Part shown: piece by piece, positions 11,168 to 21,139 of the stretch | Numbering within the stretch: the first letter of the stretch is position 1 | How the letters are laid out: each line of letters opens with the position of its first letter | Assembly (NCBI RefSeq): GCF_001661265.1 | Contig: NW_017567008.1 | Span: forward strand, 305,697 to 369,696 | Length of the DNA stretch: 64,000 bases | Source: Saitoella complicata NRRL Y-17804 | Taxonomy: Eukaryota > Ascomycota > Saitoellomycetes > Saitoellales > Saitoellaceae | Reading direction: 5' to 3' | Notes under the pieces: generated by a model | Seen by the model: only the letters and a program-made list of their open reading frames with translations | Told to the model about the DNA's origin: nothing | The model's database searches: none | Program-made: the position numbers and the translations under genes

Positions 11168-12724
11168 ATGCCACATTTGACGTCGACATCGATACCTGGG
11201 CGCTTCCCTATCATCTGCATTGTGAGGCATGCGGAGCGGTTAGATCAGTATGACAGGAATTGGTCAAAGACAGCAGAGAGGCCGTATGACACGCCTCTGA
11301 CGAAGGGAGGCATTGCTCAAGCTGCGGCTACTGGTCGCTTCATTCGCAGTTGGTTGCACGATAAGAAGGAAACTGCGCGTCGCAGGACGGTGCTTGTGGA
11401 GGATGAAGAGGATGAAGACGACGACCGCAATGTTTGGGTGCCCAACGTTGTTATACATACTTCGCCTTTCCTGCGTTGTATGGAGACAGCTACAGCACTC
11501 GCAAACCAGTTATACAGAGCGCCATCACGCTCGGGTATGGTAAACAGAATAAACAGAGATGCCAGTGAAGTGGAGGCTGCGACATATTCTCGTATCCGCA
11601 TTGACGACTATCTAGGAGAATGGCTCAACCCGGTCTACTTCTCAGAACTGAAAGAACCACCGCCAAGCACTCTACTGCCCGTGGAACTATCGCCAAACAT
11701 TGACGCGACGTGGGACAGGGCTTTTTTCAGTGAAGCAGGAACATACCCGGAAGAATGGGAGAGTCTCGAACTGCGTTTGCGTGCAGGACTACGAGAGCTC
11801 TTGCTTTACTACAGTTCACAACCCGACATGCCTGATGCTGTTGTTCTCATCACACATGCTGCACCACACGCCGCTCTGTTGCATTCCTTGAGCGGATACC
11901 CAGTCTTGCAGACACCAGCCATCTCATCCCTGACAATGGCAGTACCAACACCGACGACAAAGGTCGACTTGAAAGGTCTTGGTGCATGGGACTTTAAACT
12001 ACAAGCATCTACGGCTCATCTGAAAGCGGCCAACTTTGCCGGAACAGGCGGAGGGTTTCATCGAACGCAGAGTTTGCATGCGGTTCCGAGTGTGAAACCA
12101 GATGGACCTGGGCTGTGGAGACCTGGTGGTAGCGGTAGCACGACGCCAAGGACATCTATTTCTGCTTCTGTCGGTCGCAGCTTCTTGTCTCACCACAGTG
12201 GAAGACGCGCTGGTTCGCTCTGGGCAAGCACGTCCTCATTGTCGTCCATGGACGGCACTAACCAACCATCCCTTCCACGTCCCAAGTCACCTCCCCGAAC
12301 CAGATCACCACAGCGTCCGCGTTCACCACAGACGGCACGGAAACCCGCCCTGGCATCCATCAAGCAGGAAAAAGAACCACGTACGCCCACCTCTACTACG
12401 CCTGCCCCGATCATCACCGACGGCATCAAAGGAGTACACATCCAAGACATCCTCATTTCACCCACAACCATCGAGCCGCCACCCCTATTCTTCGCATCCC
12501 GTGTCCCCACACCAAACGAAGACCAGCCCAAGAAACCACCAATTAGGAAGAACAGTATGCCACCTGAACTCAGCAAGATCGTCGATGGCGAAGGTGCTGG
12601 GAAAGTCAAGGAGATGTGGCAGCAGTGGGTTGTTGAGCAGCAGTTGGCTGTTGGTGAGGTACCTCGTGAGCAGGGTATCCGAGGAAGGAGATGGACCATG
12701 GCGTCGCCATGCGAGAAGAAATAA
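11168..12724 (+). CDS. Histidine phosphatase superfamily protein, UBASH3/TFC7-like
   Basis: The N-terminal part is a phosphoglycerate-mutase-like (two-histidine) phosphatase domain. It has the catalytic RHAERLDQ motif near residue 20, the TPLTKGG segment, the arginine motif HTSPFLRCMETA, and the second catalytic histidine in VLITHAAPHAAL. This arrangement is that of the UBASH3/Sts and fungal TFC7 (TFIIIC tau55) branch rather than glycolytic mutase. The C-terminal 230 residues are low-complexity, rich in Ser, Pro and Arg (PKSPPRTRSPQRPRSP), and likely disordered. The ATG at 11168 is preferred because the domain begins right after it; an ATG at 11066 in the same frame would add 34 residues of no clear character. 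There is no intron (518 aa). A role in RNA polymerase III transcription or as a protein tyrosine phosphatase cannot be told apart from the sequence. Confidence 0.8.
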   Translation: MPHLTSTSIPGRFPIICIVRHAERLDQYDRNWSKTAERPYDTPLTKGGIAQAAATGRFIRSWLHDKKETARRRTVLVEDEEDEDDDRNVWVPNVVIHTSPFLRCMETATALANQLYRAPSRSGMVNRINRDASEVEAATYSRIRIDDYLGEWLNPVYFSELKEPPPSTLLPVELSPNIDATWDRAFFSEAGTYPEEWESLELRLRAGLRELLLYYSSQPDMPDAVVLITHAAPHAALLHSLSGYPVLQTPAISSLTMAVPTPTTKVDLKGLGAWDFKLQASTAHLKAANFAGTGGGFHRTQSLHAVPSVKPDGPGLWRPGGSGSTTPRTSISASVGRSFLSHHSGRRAGSLWASTSSLSSMDGTNQPSLPRPKSPPRTRSPQRPRSPQTARKPALASIKQEKEPRTPTSTTPAPIITDGIKGVHIQDILISPTTIEPPPLFFASRVPTPNEDQPKKPPIRKNSMPPELSKIVDGEGAGKVKEMWQQWVVEQQLAVGEVPREQGIRGRRWTMASPCEKK

Positions 12725-12927
12725 GGCAGTGAACGGGATTGAGTATTGTCGGTTATTGAAATTCGGACGGTGATACCCTTGCGAGGCCGACGCGTTTTTA
12801 TTTACTATTGGAGTTTCATGGAGTATGTTCTTTCTGGGATTGAATCGGCATCATTAGGAAGCAAAAATTTGGTATTGTATACGATGTGAAGGCCAGCTTC
12901 TCTGTCGTAAAGTCCCTCCTTGTCCGA

Positions 12928-13498
12928 TCAGTACATACCTTTCCATGGATCTTCGAAGAAAGAATCGTTGATGAAGCCTTCCACCACGTGCCTGTCATAT
13001 TCTGTCGGACGTGTCGGTTCTCCCTGGATATGTTCACCTGCACCCTCCTCACCATTGTCCTCACCATGCCCCTCTGTATCCCCTCGGCGGGCATGACGGA
13101 AGCTGTCTTTCCCTCGTTCACGACCACGACCACGACCCTGCCCTCTGCCTCGACCTCTGACCCTGCCCCTCCCTCTTCCACGATCTCGACCGTTCCAGCG
13201 ATTTTCCGACGATGGGTCCTCCTCGTCATGCGTTCTTGCTCGCTGCTTGTCACACTGTAAGCCGCTGTCCCAAAGCAGACTCAAGTTCTCTTACTTTTGA
13301 ATCGCGTTCTTCATCGCCCATGCCCTCTTGACGTCCTTCCTCTGTTGACCCCTCGCCTTGTACCACGTCCGTTTGGGCATCCTCTCGATACGACTGCTTG
13401 CTGCGCGTCATACCACCAAAGTTTGTCGGGAGACCCATGGCTTGCAGCATACGGTCTTCGTTCATGAAGTCATTGTCGTTATTCTGATTGTTTTCCAT
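12928..13498 (-). CDS. Small RG-rich protein, function unknown
   Basis: Predicted 176 aa in two exons (13498-13295 and 13254-12928). Three parts are visible: a short conserved-looking N-terminus (EDRMLQAMGLPTNFGG), a central run of Arg-Gly repeats (about residues 88-115, RGRGRGR type) and a C-terminus ending FINDSFFEDPWKGMY. RG repeats usually bind RNA and are arginine-methylated. The short acidic-aromatic C-terminal motif resembles the S-x-L-E-D-P-W motif at the end of MPLKIP/TTDN1, but that is from memory and not a safe assignment. The intron needed to join the exons is only 40 nt (GTAAGA...TTACAG), short for this window. An alternative 3' splice could extend the C-terminus past 12928 (GTATGT right after DPWK). 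Confidence 0.55.
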
Positions 13499-13673
13499 CT
13501 TGAGTTCAGAATGGGTGTATGAGATGCAGGCGGGGTTGTCACCGTGACTGCATGCTGGACGTACGAAGGCCAAAGCCATAACAAGAGGCCTGACATCATC
13601 AATTATCTTGTAGACAGCCAATTTCTCGAGGATATCAGTTCGTGAGCAGGAAGAAAGCGTTGGAAACGAATCA

Positions 13674-14182
13674 ATGGAATCATCTACAGATGCCTCGTCT
13701 TCTTACGCGGGCTCCGATCACCGCCGAGACAATGAAGAATGCGTCAATGCAGTCGCGGAAATGCTTTCGGAGCAGCTGTCAACGGCATTTGATACTCTTG
13801 CACTGGACAAGGCCATTGCGATACAAGCTCAGACGTACGGGATTCACGAGCACCCCAGCAGACCTGCTTGTACTGACATGAATGCAGTTCTGGACTCGTC
13901 AACGGATGTATGCACGAATTGACGTCTCTACAAGAAGAAAGTCAAAAGAAATTAGCAACTACGAAGGCCAAATTCTCTGAACATGTCAACATTGCACGCC
14001 AGGTTAGAAAGGATCTGGACGCTCTGCAGAAATCTATCAGGTAATGTAGCTTCTACCGAATGTTTGAGAGATGTCGCTGACGCTGTCACAGAGTTCTGCA
14101 AAGGAAAATGAAGAATTCTCATCCGATAGAGTATGCTGCGGCCAAGGACAACCATCCTGACCCCGACGAGGCGTGGGATTAA
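13674..14182 (+). CDS. KXD1: KxDL-motif protein, BORC/BLOC-type subunit
   Basis: KXD1 is a small coiled-coil subunit of the BORC/BLOC-1-related complexes that position lysosomes/vacuoles and endosomes. Three exons (13674-13834, 13888-14040, 14092-14182) join in frame to 134 aa. The diagnostic motif is RKDLDALQKSIR in the middle of a predicted amphipathic helix; the N-terminal helix ECVNAVAEMLSEQLSTAFDTL and the C-terminal KMKNSHPIEYAAAK are as expected for the domain. Both introns are about 50 nt with good GT-AG ends. The reading frame is broken without splicing, so this gene is easy to miss in single-exon calls. Confidence 0.82.
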
Positions 14183-14593
14183 GGTTACTTTCCCACAACG
14201 TAGGCATACCCAGCCAGGTTCCGCAATCTACGCTGCCATGATTCGCTTCACATCCATCAACATACCAGGTACAGCTACACCTGCAGGAGACGACGGATTC
14301 GGCAAAAGGGGACATGTTCGGGATGAACTCGATCGGATATACATGAAGGGCAGACGGACGGATGACATCGGGGCCGATCATGACCGGACAAAGCCCCAGG
14401 GCGTGAACAGGGAGAAAGGAAAATTAACAGAACCTGTCTATGAGATTTTACAAAGCGAATAGCGAACTGCTCCAGCGTATTCATGTATCTTCAGGGTAGG
14501 GTTTGGTCTTGGCTAGGGTTAGATAATGCGGTGATCGTGCCTGTTTTTGCCGCGCGTCTTACAAATCCGGGTTGAGATCCTGTGGGCCGAGAC
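14183..14593. other. Intergenic between KXD1 and hapX
   Basis: This is the 3' flank of KXD1 and the distal hapX promoter. An open frame continues here on the + strand but has no recognisable content. GATA core sites are present at about 14517-14525. Confidence 0.4.
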
Positions 14594-14633
14594 TTATCAG
14601 ATGATCGTTATCATTATCTGAGAATTATCAGAT
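14594..14633. promoter_or_regulatory. Iron-GATA (SreA-type) sites upstream of hapX
   Basis: Two perfect copies of TTATCWGAT (the reverse of ATCWGATAA) lie at 14594-14602 and 14625-14633. Between them is an 8/9 copy at 14614-14622 and another TTATCA at 14608. ATCWGATAA is the established extended site of the fungal iron-sensing GATA repressors (SreA of Aspergillus, SRE of Neurospora). In those fungi the repressor shuts off hapX when iron is plentiful. The sites lie 118-157 bp upstream of the hapX ATG and before an apparent 5' UTR acceptor (CCCTACAG at 14732-14739). The regulatory role is inferred from the motif and known biology. Confidence 0.75.
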
Positions 14634-14750
14634 TCAAGATCTCATCAACCCGAACCTCACCTCCCATCCTCCACCAGCATCCCAGGACGACCCTGGGCAG
14701 TTGTTGAAGAGACCATTTACCTGATACCTCTCCCTACAGCCAGACCTCCC

Positions 14751-16051
14751 ATGCCTGGACAAATGCCCATCGCTATTGCTCCGGCAGCTAGTACGCCGCC
14801 CGTGGCTCCGCTGGCCATGGCTCCCCGTCCCATCCAGGTTTGATCCTCGCGCAACCCTCACCGGAACACACTGACACTCGAGAACAGGGACGCTCTGAGC
14901 AGCCTATAACCCTCGTCACATCTAAGGAATGGGTCATCCCTCCGAGACCAAAGCCTGGTCGCAAGCCTGCTACAGACACGCCACCGACGAAGCGTAAGGC
15001 GCAGAACCGCGATGCTCAAAGAGCCTTTCGCGAGCGCCGTGCTGCCCGGGTTGTGGAACTAGAGGACATTCTTAAGGAAGTGGAGGACAAGAATGCCGAA
15101 AAGGAAGAAGAATACAAGGATACGATCGACCGGATCACGGCGGAGAATAAACAGCTCAAGGGTCACATTGAGGTTCTGAACGCCGAAATTGCCAACCTGC
15201 GGGCTATCTCGGACAAGGTCAGCCCGCCTACACCACCCGCCGAGTCACAGCTCCCATATTCGGTTCCGATCTATGCTGCCGTTCCCCTCCGGAAGCGTCC
15301 TTCGTCCCCGACTTCGGCTCAGCAGACGAAGCGCAACAAGTATATATCATCCGAACCTCTCGAGATCGACTTTACGACTCGTGCGAAGCCTCAGTCTCGC
15401 GTGCTCCCCCCCGCTCAACCTCCTTTTCCTGCGCCTCTTTTCTCTGCGGCTCCCGACCCAATTCTCATCCCCGACTCTTGCGGATTCTGCTCAAATGGAA
15501 CACCCTGCATCTGTGCTGAGGTAGCTGCTCAGCAGCAGAAGGTTTACGTCAAGCAGGAACAAACCCTTTACTCCCTGCCTCCTCTCCAGGAAGCTGTGCC
15601 GTTCCCTCTATTGAAGTCTGCTTCCGCTCGCAGTGGAGGATGCCCGCCTGGTGGATGTGCTCAGTGCAAGGCCGATCCCATGAGTAGTCTCTTCTGCAAG
15701 ACCTTGGCAAAGAGTACCGGTGCTTCTTCTTGCTGTGGCGGAAACGATGCTGGTGGTGGCTGTTGTAAGGGCAAGCAGGAGGAGCGTGAGCGTGACCCTG
15801 TTCTTGCGTACGCCCCTCCTCCGACGCGGATGCCTATGAGGAGTTCTTCGACCACGTATCTTCCTTGTGCCGACGTTTACCAGACCCTCTCCCGCCACAA
15901 GGGTTTCTCCGAGTCTGATCTTGGTGCCGTTACGTCGCTCTTGGCCATGGGCCGCAAGCCCGGCCAGGGCTTCATGGAATTCGACACTCTTGTTGTGCGC
16001 GAGGCACTCAAAGAGCTCGACCGAACCGCTTCTATGAAAGACTTTTATTAA
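14751..16051 (+). CDS. hapX: HapX, iron-responsive bZIP partner of the CCAAT-binding complex
   Basis: HapX joins the CCAAT-binding complex (HapB/C/E) to repress iron-consuming pathways and activate siderophore uptake in iron starvation, and to switch vacuolar iron storage on in excess. Two exons (14751-14837, 14888-16051) give 416 aa. The N-terminal Hap4-like CBC-binding block TSKEWVIPPRPKPGRKPA (about 40-57) is followed directly by a bZIP basic region KRKAQNRDAQRAFRERR and a coiled coil to about 150. Three cysteine-rich stretches follow: CGFCSNGTPCIC (about 227), CPPGGCAQC...FC (about 280) and CC...GGGCC (about 310). The C-terminal block (PCADVYQTLSRHKGF to RTASMKDFY) is also typical. Cys-rich regions are the iron-sulfur sensing parts in this family. 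The basic region has Asp where Ala is usual (NRDAQRAF). SreA-type sites lie just upstream. Confidence 0.93.
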
Positions 16052-16243
16052 AATGGCATTGGGCTACTTATTTGGGATTTACGGGCTTGAGGGACTTTAT
16101 ACTATACCAGAGATAACTTGAAAATGGGGGGTTAACGGGGTGGTCACTTGTCGTTTGTTTCTTTGACTATCATTTATGGCGTTAGAATATATGGGTTTCC
16201 TGAAGATGACGTTTGCTCCGTAAGACCATGAAACGTCCATCTA

Positions 16244-17587
16244 TTAGAACCAAAAGCTGACACTGTACGACGGTGTCAGACTCTTCACAAAGTGCCACGA
16301 TCCCTTCGGTACAAAGAGCATCTCACCCGGCCCCAATATGCCCTCCCGATACTGTGCTTCCGCATACTTGGGATACTTTTCTAAGTCGACTGCACCATCC
16401 ACGTCCACCTGACTAGTATTTGACATGTCAACACAATCTTCCTCCCCTCGCGGATACAAGTTCTCCGTCTCTGATTCAGGAAAATTTTTCCAGTACTTGT
16501 ACCCGGCTACCTGTGCAAAGATGTTGCAGTACGGGTCCTTGTGCAGTGGACTTACCGTACCTTTGGGACCAAACCAAGCATTCACTATCGGCTCTTCTAA
16601 GGCTGTCTCATGATCGGCATAGCAGTAGTCTGGTATCCTGATATCTTCTCGTAATCTTGGTATTTGAGAGAATAGGTCATGTTGTGCCAAATATGCGAGA
16701 GCTGGTGGATCAGGGTTTAATATGTATGTCTCGAGAAACTCCTTGAAAGGCATAACTTTCTGCGTCCAGTCTTTGGACACATAAGAGTCTCCGATTTCGA
16801 CCGGTACGAGGCGTTGGCCATTGGAGGTTACGTTGAGGAGATAATCAAATGATGACCATGACTCCAAATAGACGGCTGGCCAATTCTGCATCGCCTCTGT
16901 GATGATCAGAGGGGTGTTCCGCGTTAGTAGATGCTCTTGGAACTCTCCGATACCCAGCTCGTCGACCCGGTCGAAGTAACGAAGGATTGCTGGTACACTG
17001 CTCTCATCGAGACATTCGAACGAGCTTTCGGCGCTCTGGATTAGACCAGCTGATATCTTGGTAGCAGTAGCCAATACCCTGTCCATGTGCTCGATCAAAC
17101 TCAGCACGTCCCATTTTCTCGACCCACCGCCTGTGGTGATCAAAGTCATGTCCAGTGTATGTATGACCTCGATTGCCAAATCGCAATCAGCGCTCGCAGC
17201 AGCCAAGATTTGTGCAATTGCTTTCAGGAGACTTGCTTCGGTATGTAGGTTAAGCCACTGCTTAGGTGTATGCCCATCAAGCCCTGCCCGGAGGTGTCTA
17301 CCACAACTTCCCGGCCGTTAGCAGAGTAGCGGAAGGTAAGGACCGTACGCGTACCTGGATATGATGTTTCCTATCTTCTTTATATCAGTCGCACTATCGT
17401 GTGGTAGACTTTTGGCAATCTCGGCCAATGCGTAATAGCAATGCCGGAACTCTCGTCCACCGACCTCCTCATGATCTCGGCTTGTGGTACTGCTGCCTAT
17501 GCCTTCTTGAGAAGCATGGAAACGGATAGAAAGTTCATTGAGAAGCTCCCTGCAATAGTCTAGCAGATCACCTGGCCATTCTTGCAT
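16244..17587 (-). CDS. JMJD5/KDM8-like JmjC 2-oxoglutarate dioxygenase
   Basis: The C-terminal half is a JmjC (cupin-like) domain that uses Fe(II) and 2-oxoglutarate to hydroxylate protein residues. Two exons (17587-17355, 17297-16244) give 428 aa. After an alpha-helical N-terminal region (about 1-165) comes the JMJD5-type entry segment NTPLIITEAMQNWPA. The Fe-binding HxD is seen in SPLHKDPYCN, and the distal histidine in PKGSWHFVKSL; the protein ends SVSFWF, as JMJD5-type enzymes do. The substrate in fungi is not known: human JMJD5 is an arginyl hydroxylase and its demethylase claim is disputed. The GC-poor 240 bp to its right is the only spacer to the next gene start region. Confidence 0.87.
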
Positions 17588-17827
17588 GTTTTGAGTGTTT
17601 ACGTGGTGGACGACGCGATGTTACGGTGGTTCGACGTCGGTCAGGCTCAAACGACCGTGCGACAAATCACAAAGTGCGAACAATGGTGGAACCGAACAAA
17701 AAACATGTTACCTATAGGTATTTAGGGTAAATCGATATAAATGAGCAGAAACATGACCACGAGCCTCTCTTCCCAGAACTCGAGCGCACACCCACAATTA
17801 CCACCTCTTCCCCCATACAGAGTACCC

Positions 17828-19826
17828 TTAGTCAACCCTCTTTCCTACAGCTTCCATAAGCTCCTCTCTAAGTAGTCTCAACTCACTTTCCACCCTGCCG
17901 ATTCTCTCTCGCAACTCGCCTATACCTCCATCCTGATATTGAGTCTCATCCTCTGTCTCGTCTTCAGAGGCAGTACCACTCCGGAGAGGTCGAGAACCCC
18001 GCAGACCAATACCAAAACCTATACCTCCCGCACCGCCCCTGAATGGCGTACCTCCATCACCACTGCGAAGAAGTTCCTCAACGGTCATCGTTCTAGCCTT
18101 GCTCAAGCCCGGGCGGTTGGCGCTCCTGTTTGGCAGGCGACGTTCCAGTGACTCCCACATTGCAACCAAGAGCACAAACGCAGAATGTGTAATGAAAAGC
18201 AGCCAAAGCTTCATCCTCCGCAGACTTGGGGAGGAATGTGACAAGAACAGGCGGAACGGCCGCAGAAGAATAATTGTCAAGATGTTGAACGGCGGAAAAA
18301 ACACGACAAGGTGATCCGATATGGTTGATTCGATGCATGTGGCTGCGAAGAGGAACAGGTATTCTTCGCGGGCGTTGTTCATGACCGTGGAGAAGGAGTT
18401 AGAGAGGATGGCAATGAGAATCGTGACCAGTAAGATTTGTGTGACCGTCACGAATATGACCATCAGCGTTGGACCAAAAACAGGGTTGATGTTGTACATT
18501 TCATCAAACCCAACGTAGCTGGATCCGAAGAAGATGCGTATAAGGATCCATGACATGCGCTGTATGCCAAAATTCTCACGGCCCAGAACACAGAAAGTGA
18601 TCACAAATCCGACGTAAATGACAGCAACAAGAATCATGAACTTCAAGAAGTCCCAGGTCAGACGGCGTAGACAGGGCATCAAAATGCCGAAATATGGAAT
18701 GAGACTGAACACCGAGAAGCATCTTGGCACAAGGATGATGGCAGCAAGACCAAGCACATTCCATGCCACCGTTGCTGTTCCCCAATACCCTTCCCCACCG
18801 AGCAACCCGAAAAGTCGCACTCCTGCCCAAGCAAACCAGATAGTGCACAGACCCACATCTGCACCCCACCAAAGATCACCCCACCACAATCCGGCATTGT
18901 CACGCCACGCCTGTACCTCATCCAAGACATAGCCACAGATCCAGATTAACAAGACAAGCTCCTTCCATAGCCATCCAATCTCGGGAGGAGTGGCAGCAAG
19001 AACCCACAGGTACAAAGCTAGGAAGATGACGCGGTTCACTGTCTCGCAGAGTACACGAGACCGGGGTACGCGTAGTCTGGAATACAACTCCTCTAGCGTA
19101 CGACCGTGAATATGAGGCTTATAGAACACCGCCTTCTTGTGTGAGTCGACGTTCATGGTTGTCCAGAACACAACTTCTCCTCTCCAAACGGCGTTCAGGA
19201 CTTCTTGTACACGTGAGCTTGCAAGAAAATGCTTCGCAGGGGCCAATATGGCGAGCTCCAGGGCATTGACACTGTTGGAAGATATGTCACTAGTCGAACG
19301 TATCATACCCGGAGCTAAAAGTGGTGCTCGGTCATCCAAACGTGGTGGAGTAGCAGGAGTAGCTGGTGTGCTATCACGAGGATCAAACTCAGTGGTGAGG
19401 CTATTGATGAGACCAGTAGGCGTATAGTTGCTCAACAAACGGATAGCAAGAAGTTCTGCTGCCCATCCTCTATTCCAGAATTAGAATGGTACTTGTGGAA
19501 TCGTGTGCATACGACTTACCGAGCGCTATCATGATTTCTCTCGCCATTAGCCCGATCATCGAACTCCATTTTACACCATATCAACGCCAGGATGATCCCG
19601 GGATGTTTACTCTTGGTAAGCCATCTAAGTATGGGTCGAATCAATTGACTGGACAATGGCGGCGTCCGAAGCTGTTCCGCTGCTTAGAGACTGTTTGCTA
19701 TGCATGTGAAATGAACCATACCTGATCATATGCATACGAAGAATCAATCGCTTGGCGCAGAGATGCACGCAGCTTCGAGATTACCTCCGTGATAGGTGAG
19801 GAGGATGATATGGGCGTGAGCTGCAT
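17828..19826 (-). CDS. YVC1: YVC1-type TRP-like vacuolar cation channel
   Basis: Yvc1/TRPY channels release Ca2+ from the fungal vacuole in response to stretch, Ca2+ and redox state. Three exons (19826-19722, 19671-19520, 19469-17828) give 632 aa. The N-terminal cytosolic helical region (VISKLRASLRQAIDSSYAYDQ) is followed by at least six membrane segments between about residues 220 and 470. The pore region includes WILIRIFFGSSYVGFDEM, and the TRP-like inner helix is ILLVTILIAILSNSFSTVMNNAREEYLF. The C-terminus is acidic and ends in a short coiled coil (GELRERIGRVESELRLLREEL). I start at the ATG at 19826 (MQLTPISSSS). The frame stays open upstream through a further GT-AG junction, so a longer N-terminus is possible. 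Confidence 0.85.
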
Positions 19827-20403
19827 GAACTGCCGAGAAAGTCAGGTTAGACCATGGGTAATAACAACGTCAGCCGAACGAAACGCACCGGAGGGAATGA
19901 TGTTCGACGATAAACCGGCGGTAGTATGGCGGCCATACAAGCGGATAGAGTAGGCGAAGGGCACCAGACTGTCCTTACACGTCACTCTCAGTGATTGCAA
20001 ACCCTGGTCCGTCAAATGCCGTTTCAAGACTGAGCAGACATAACAGATCAGCGACGTGCTAGTAACGTGGACACGGCCGAGGCAGGGTTCATGCCAGATT
20101 AGGCATAATAGACAACGTTAACAGAAGCTTCTACATGTACAGGCTACGAAACACTTCCCAATTCGTTTCCAAAAGTTATTCAGCTGTCTTCTATGCAAAA
20201 TCTGGGTGTATGTGCAGCCTCAATGCCGTACGCGTGCTGTAGAATGAAGTCAGCCAGCAGCGCAATTGCACCACCACGGTACATCTTTCTTCATACCCTT
20301 CCTCTCATTCCGAATCCTGAAAGGTATGCCGTCATCGCTACTTCTTCCCTTCACTTCTTAAAGATATATGCTCGTGTAGCTCTACCACAACGTTTGCCAC
20401 ACA
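19827..20403. other. Divergent region between YVC1 and RAD6
   Basis: This stretch holds the 5' regions of both genes. On the - strand an open segment at about 20027-19880 (KRHLTDQGLQSLRVTCKD...) could be an upstream YVC1 exon, but I find no convincing ATG or start context for it. Confidence 0.4.
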
Positions 20404-20915
20404 ATGTCGACTACCGCCCGCAGACGTCTGATGCGTGACTTCAAGGTGCGTTCTTGGCAATGCTACTTGCTATAAATAGCGTACTGATTGACCTTTTGCA
20501 GCGCATGCAACAGGACCCTCCCGCCGGTGTTTCCGCATCTCCCGTTGCTGACAATGTCATGACTTGGAACGCCGTCATCATTGGCCCTTCAGAGACCCCC
20601 TTCGAGGACGGTACATTCCGCCTTGTCCTCCAATTCGACGAGCAGTATCCCAATAAGCCGCCTGTGGTTCGTTTCATCAGCAAGATGTTCCACCCGAACG
20701 TGTATGCCAATGGCGAGCTCTGTCTCGACATCTTGCAGAACCGCTGGTCACCAACCTACGATGTGGCTGCGATCCTTACTTCCATTCAATCCCTATTAAA
20801 CGACCCGAATAATGCTTCTCCGGCAAACGCGGAAGCAGCGAGTCTTCACAAGGAGAACCGAAGAGAGTACATGAAGAGGGTGAGGCAGACCGTGGAGCAG
20901 AGCTGGGAATCTTAA
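20404..20915 (+). CDS. RAD6: RAD6/UBC2 ubiquitin-conjugating enzyme E2
   Basis: Rad6 is the E2 that monoubiquitinates histone H2B (with Bre1) and PCNA (with Rad18), and acts in N-end-rule degradation (with Ubr1). A 42-base first exon (20404-20445, [14 protein letters not shown]) is spliced to 20502-20915 to give 151 aa, the length of Rad6 without the yeast acidic tail. The active-site cysteine is in [13 protein letters not shown], preceded by the HPN triad in [10 protein letters not shown]. The C-terminus ends TVEQSWES. Near-identity to other Rad6 proteins makes the assignment safe. Confidence 0.97.
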
Positions 20916-21139
20916 GCACTTAGATCCTGAGATGGATGGAATTGTTGATTCATTTATGGCGCATTGTTATGGTTGGACTGGTTCGGTGTTTTCTCGATAG
21001 GCTGGCCTCTTTTTTTCGTTATTTTGTGTTTTTTGTCGCTGCTTTCTTTCCGATCATCAATGCCTGCCGCGGTTTTTCTCACTTTTGAAGTCTGTGACTG
21101 GATATGTGAAAATATCTCTTATGTTCCTAGGTACTATGA

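Noticed and set aside
20193-20438. 81-residue open frame before RAD6
   Set aside because: It overlaps the first RAD6 exon in another frame, has no conserved content, and the spliced RAD6 model explains the region.
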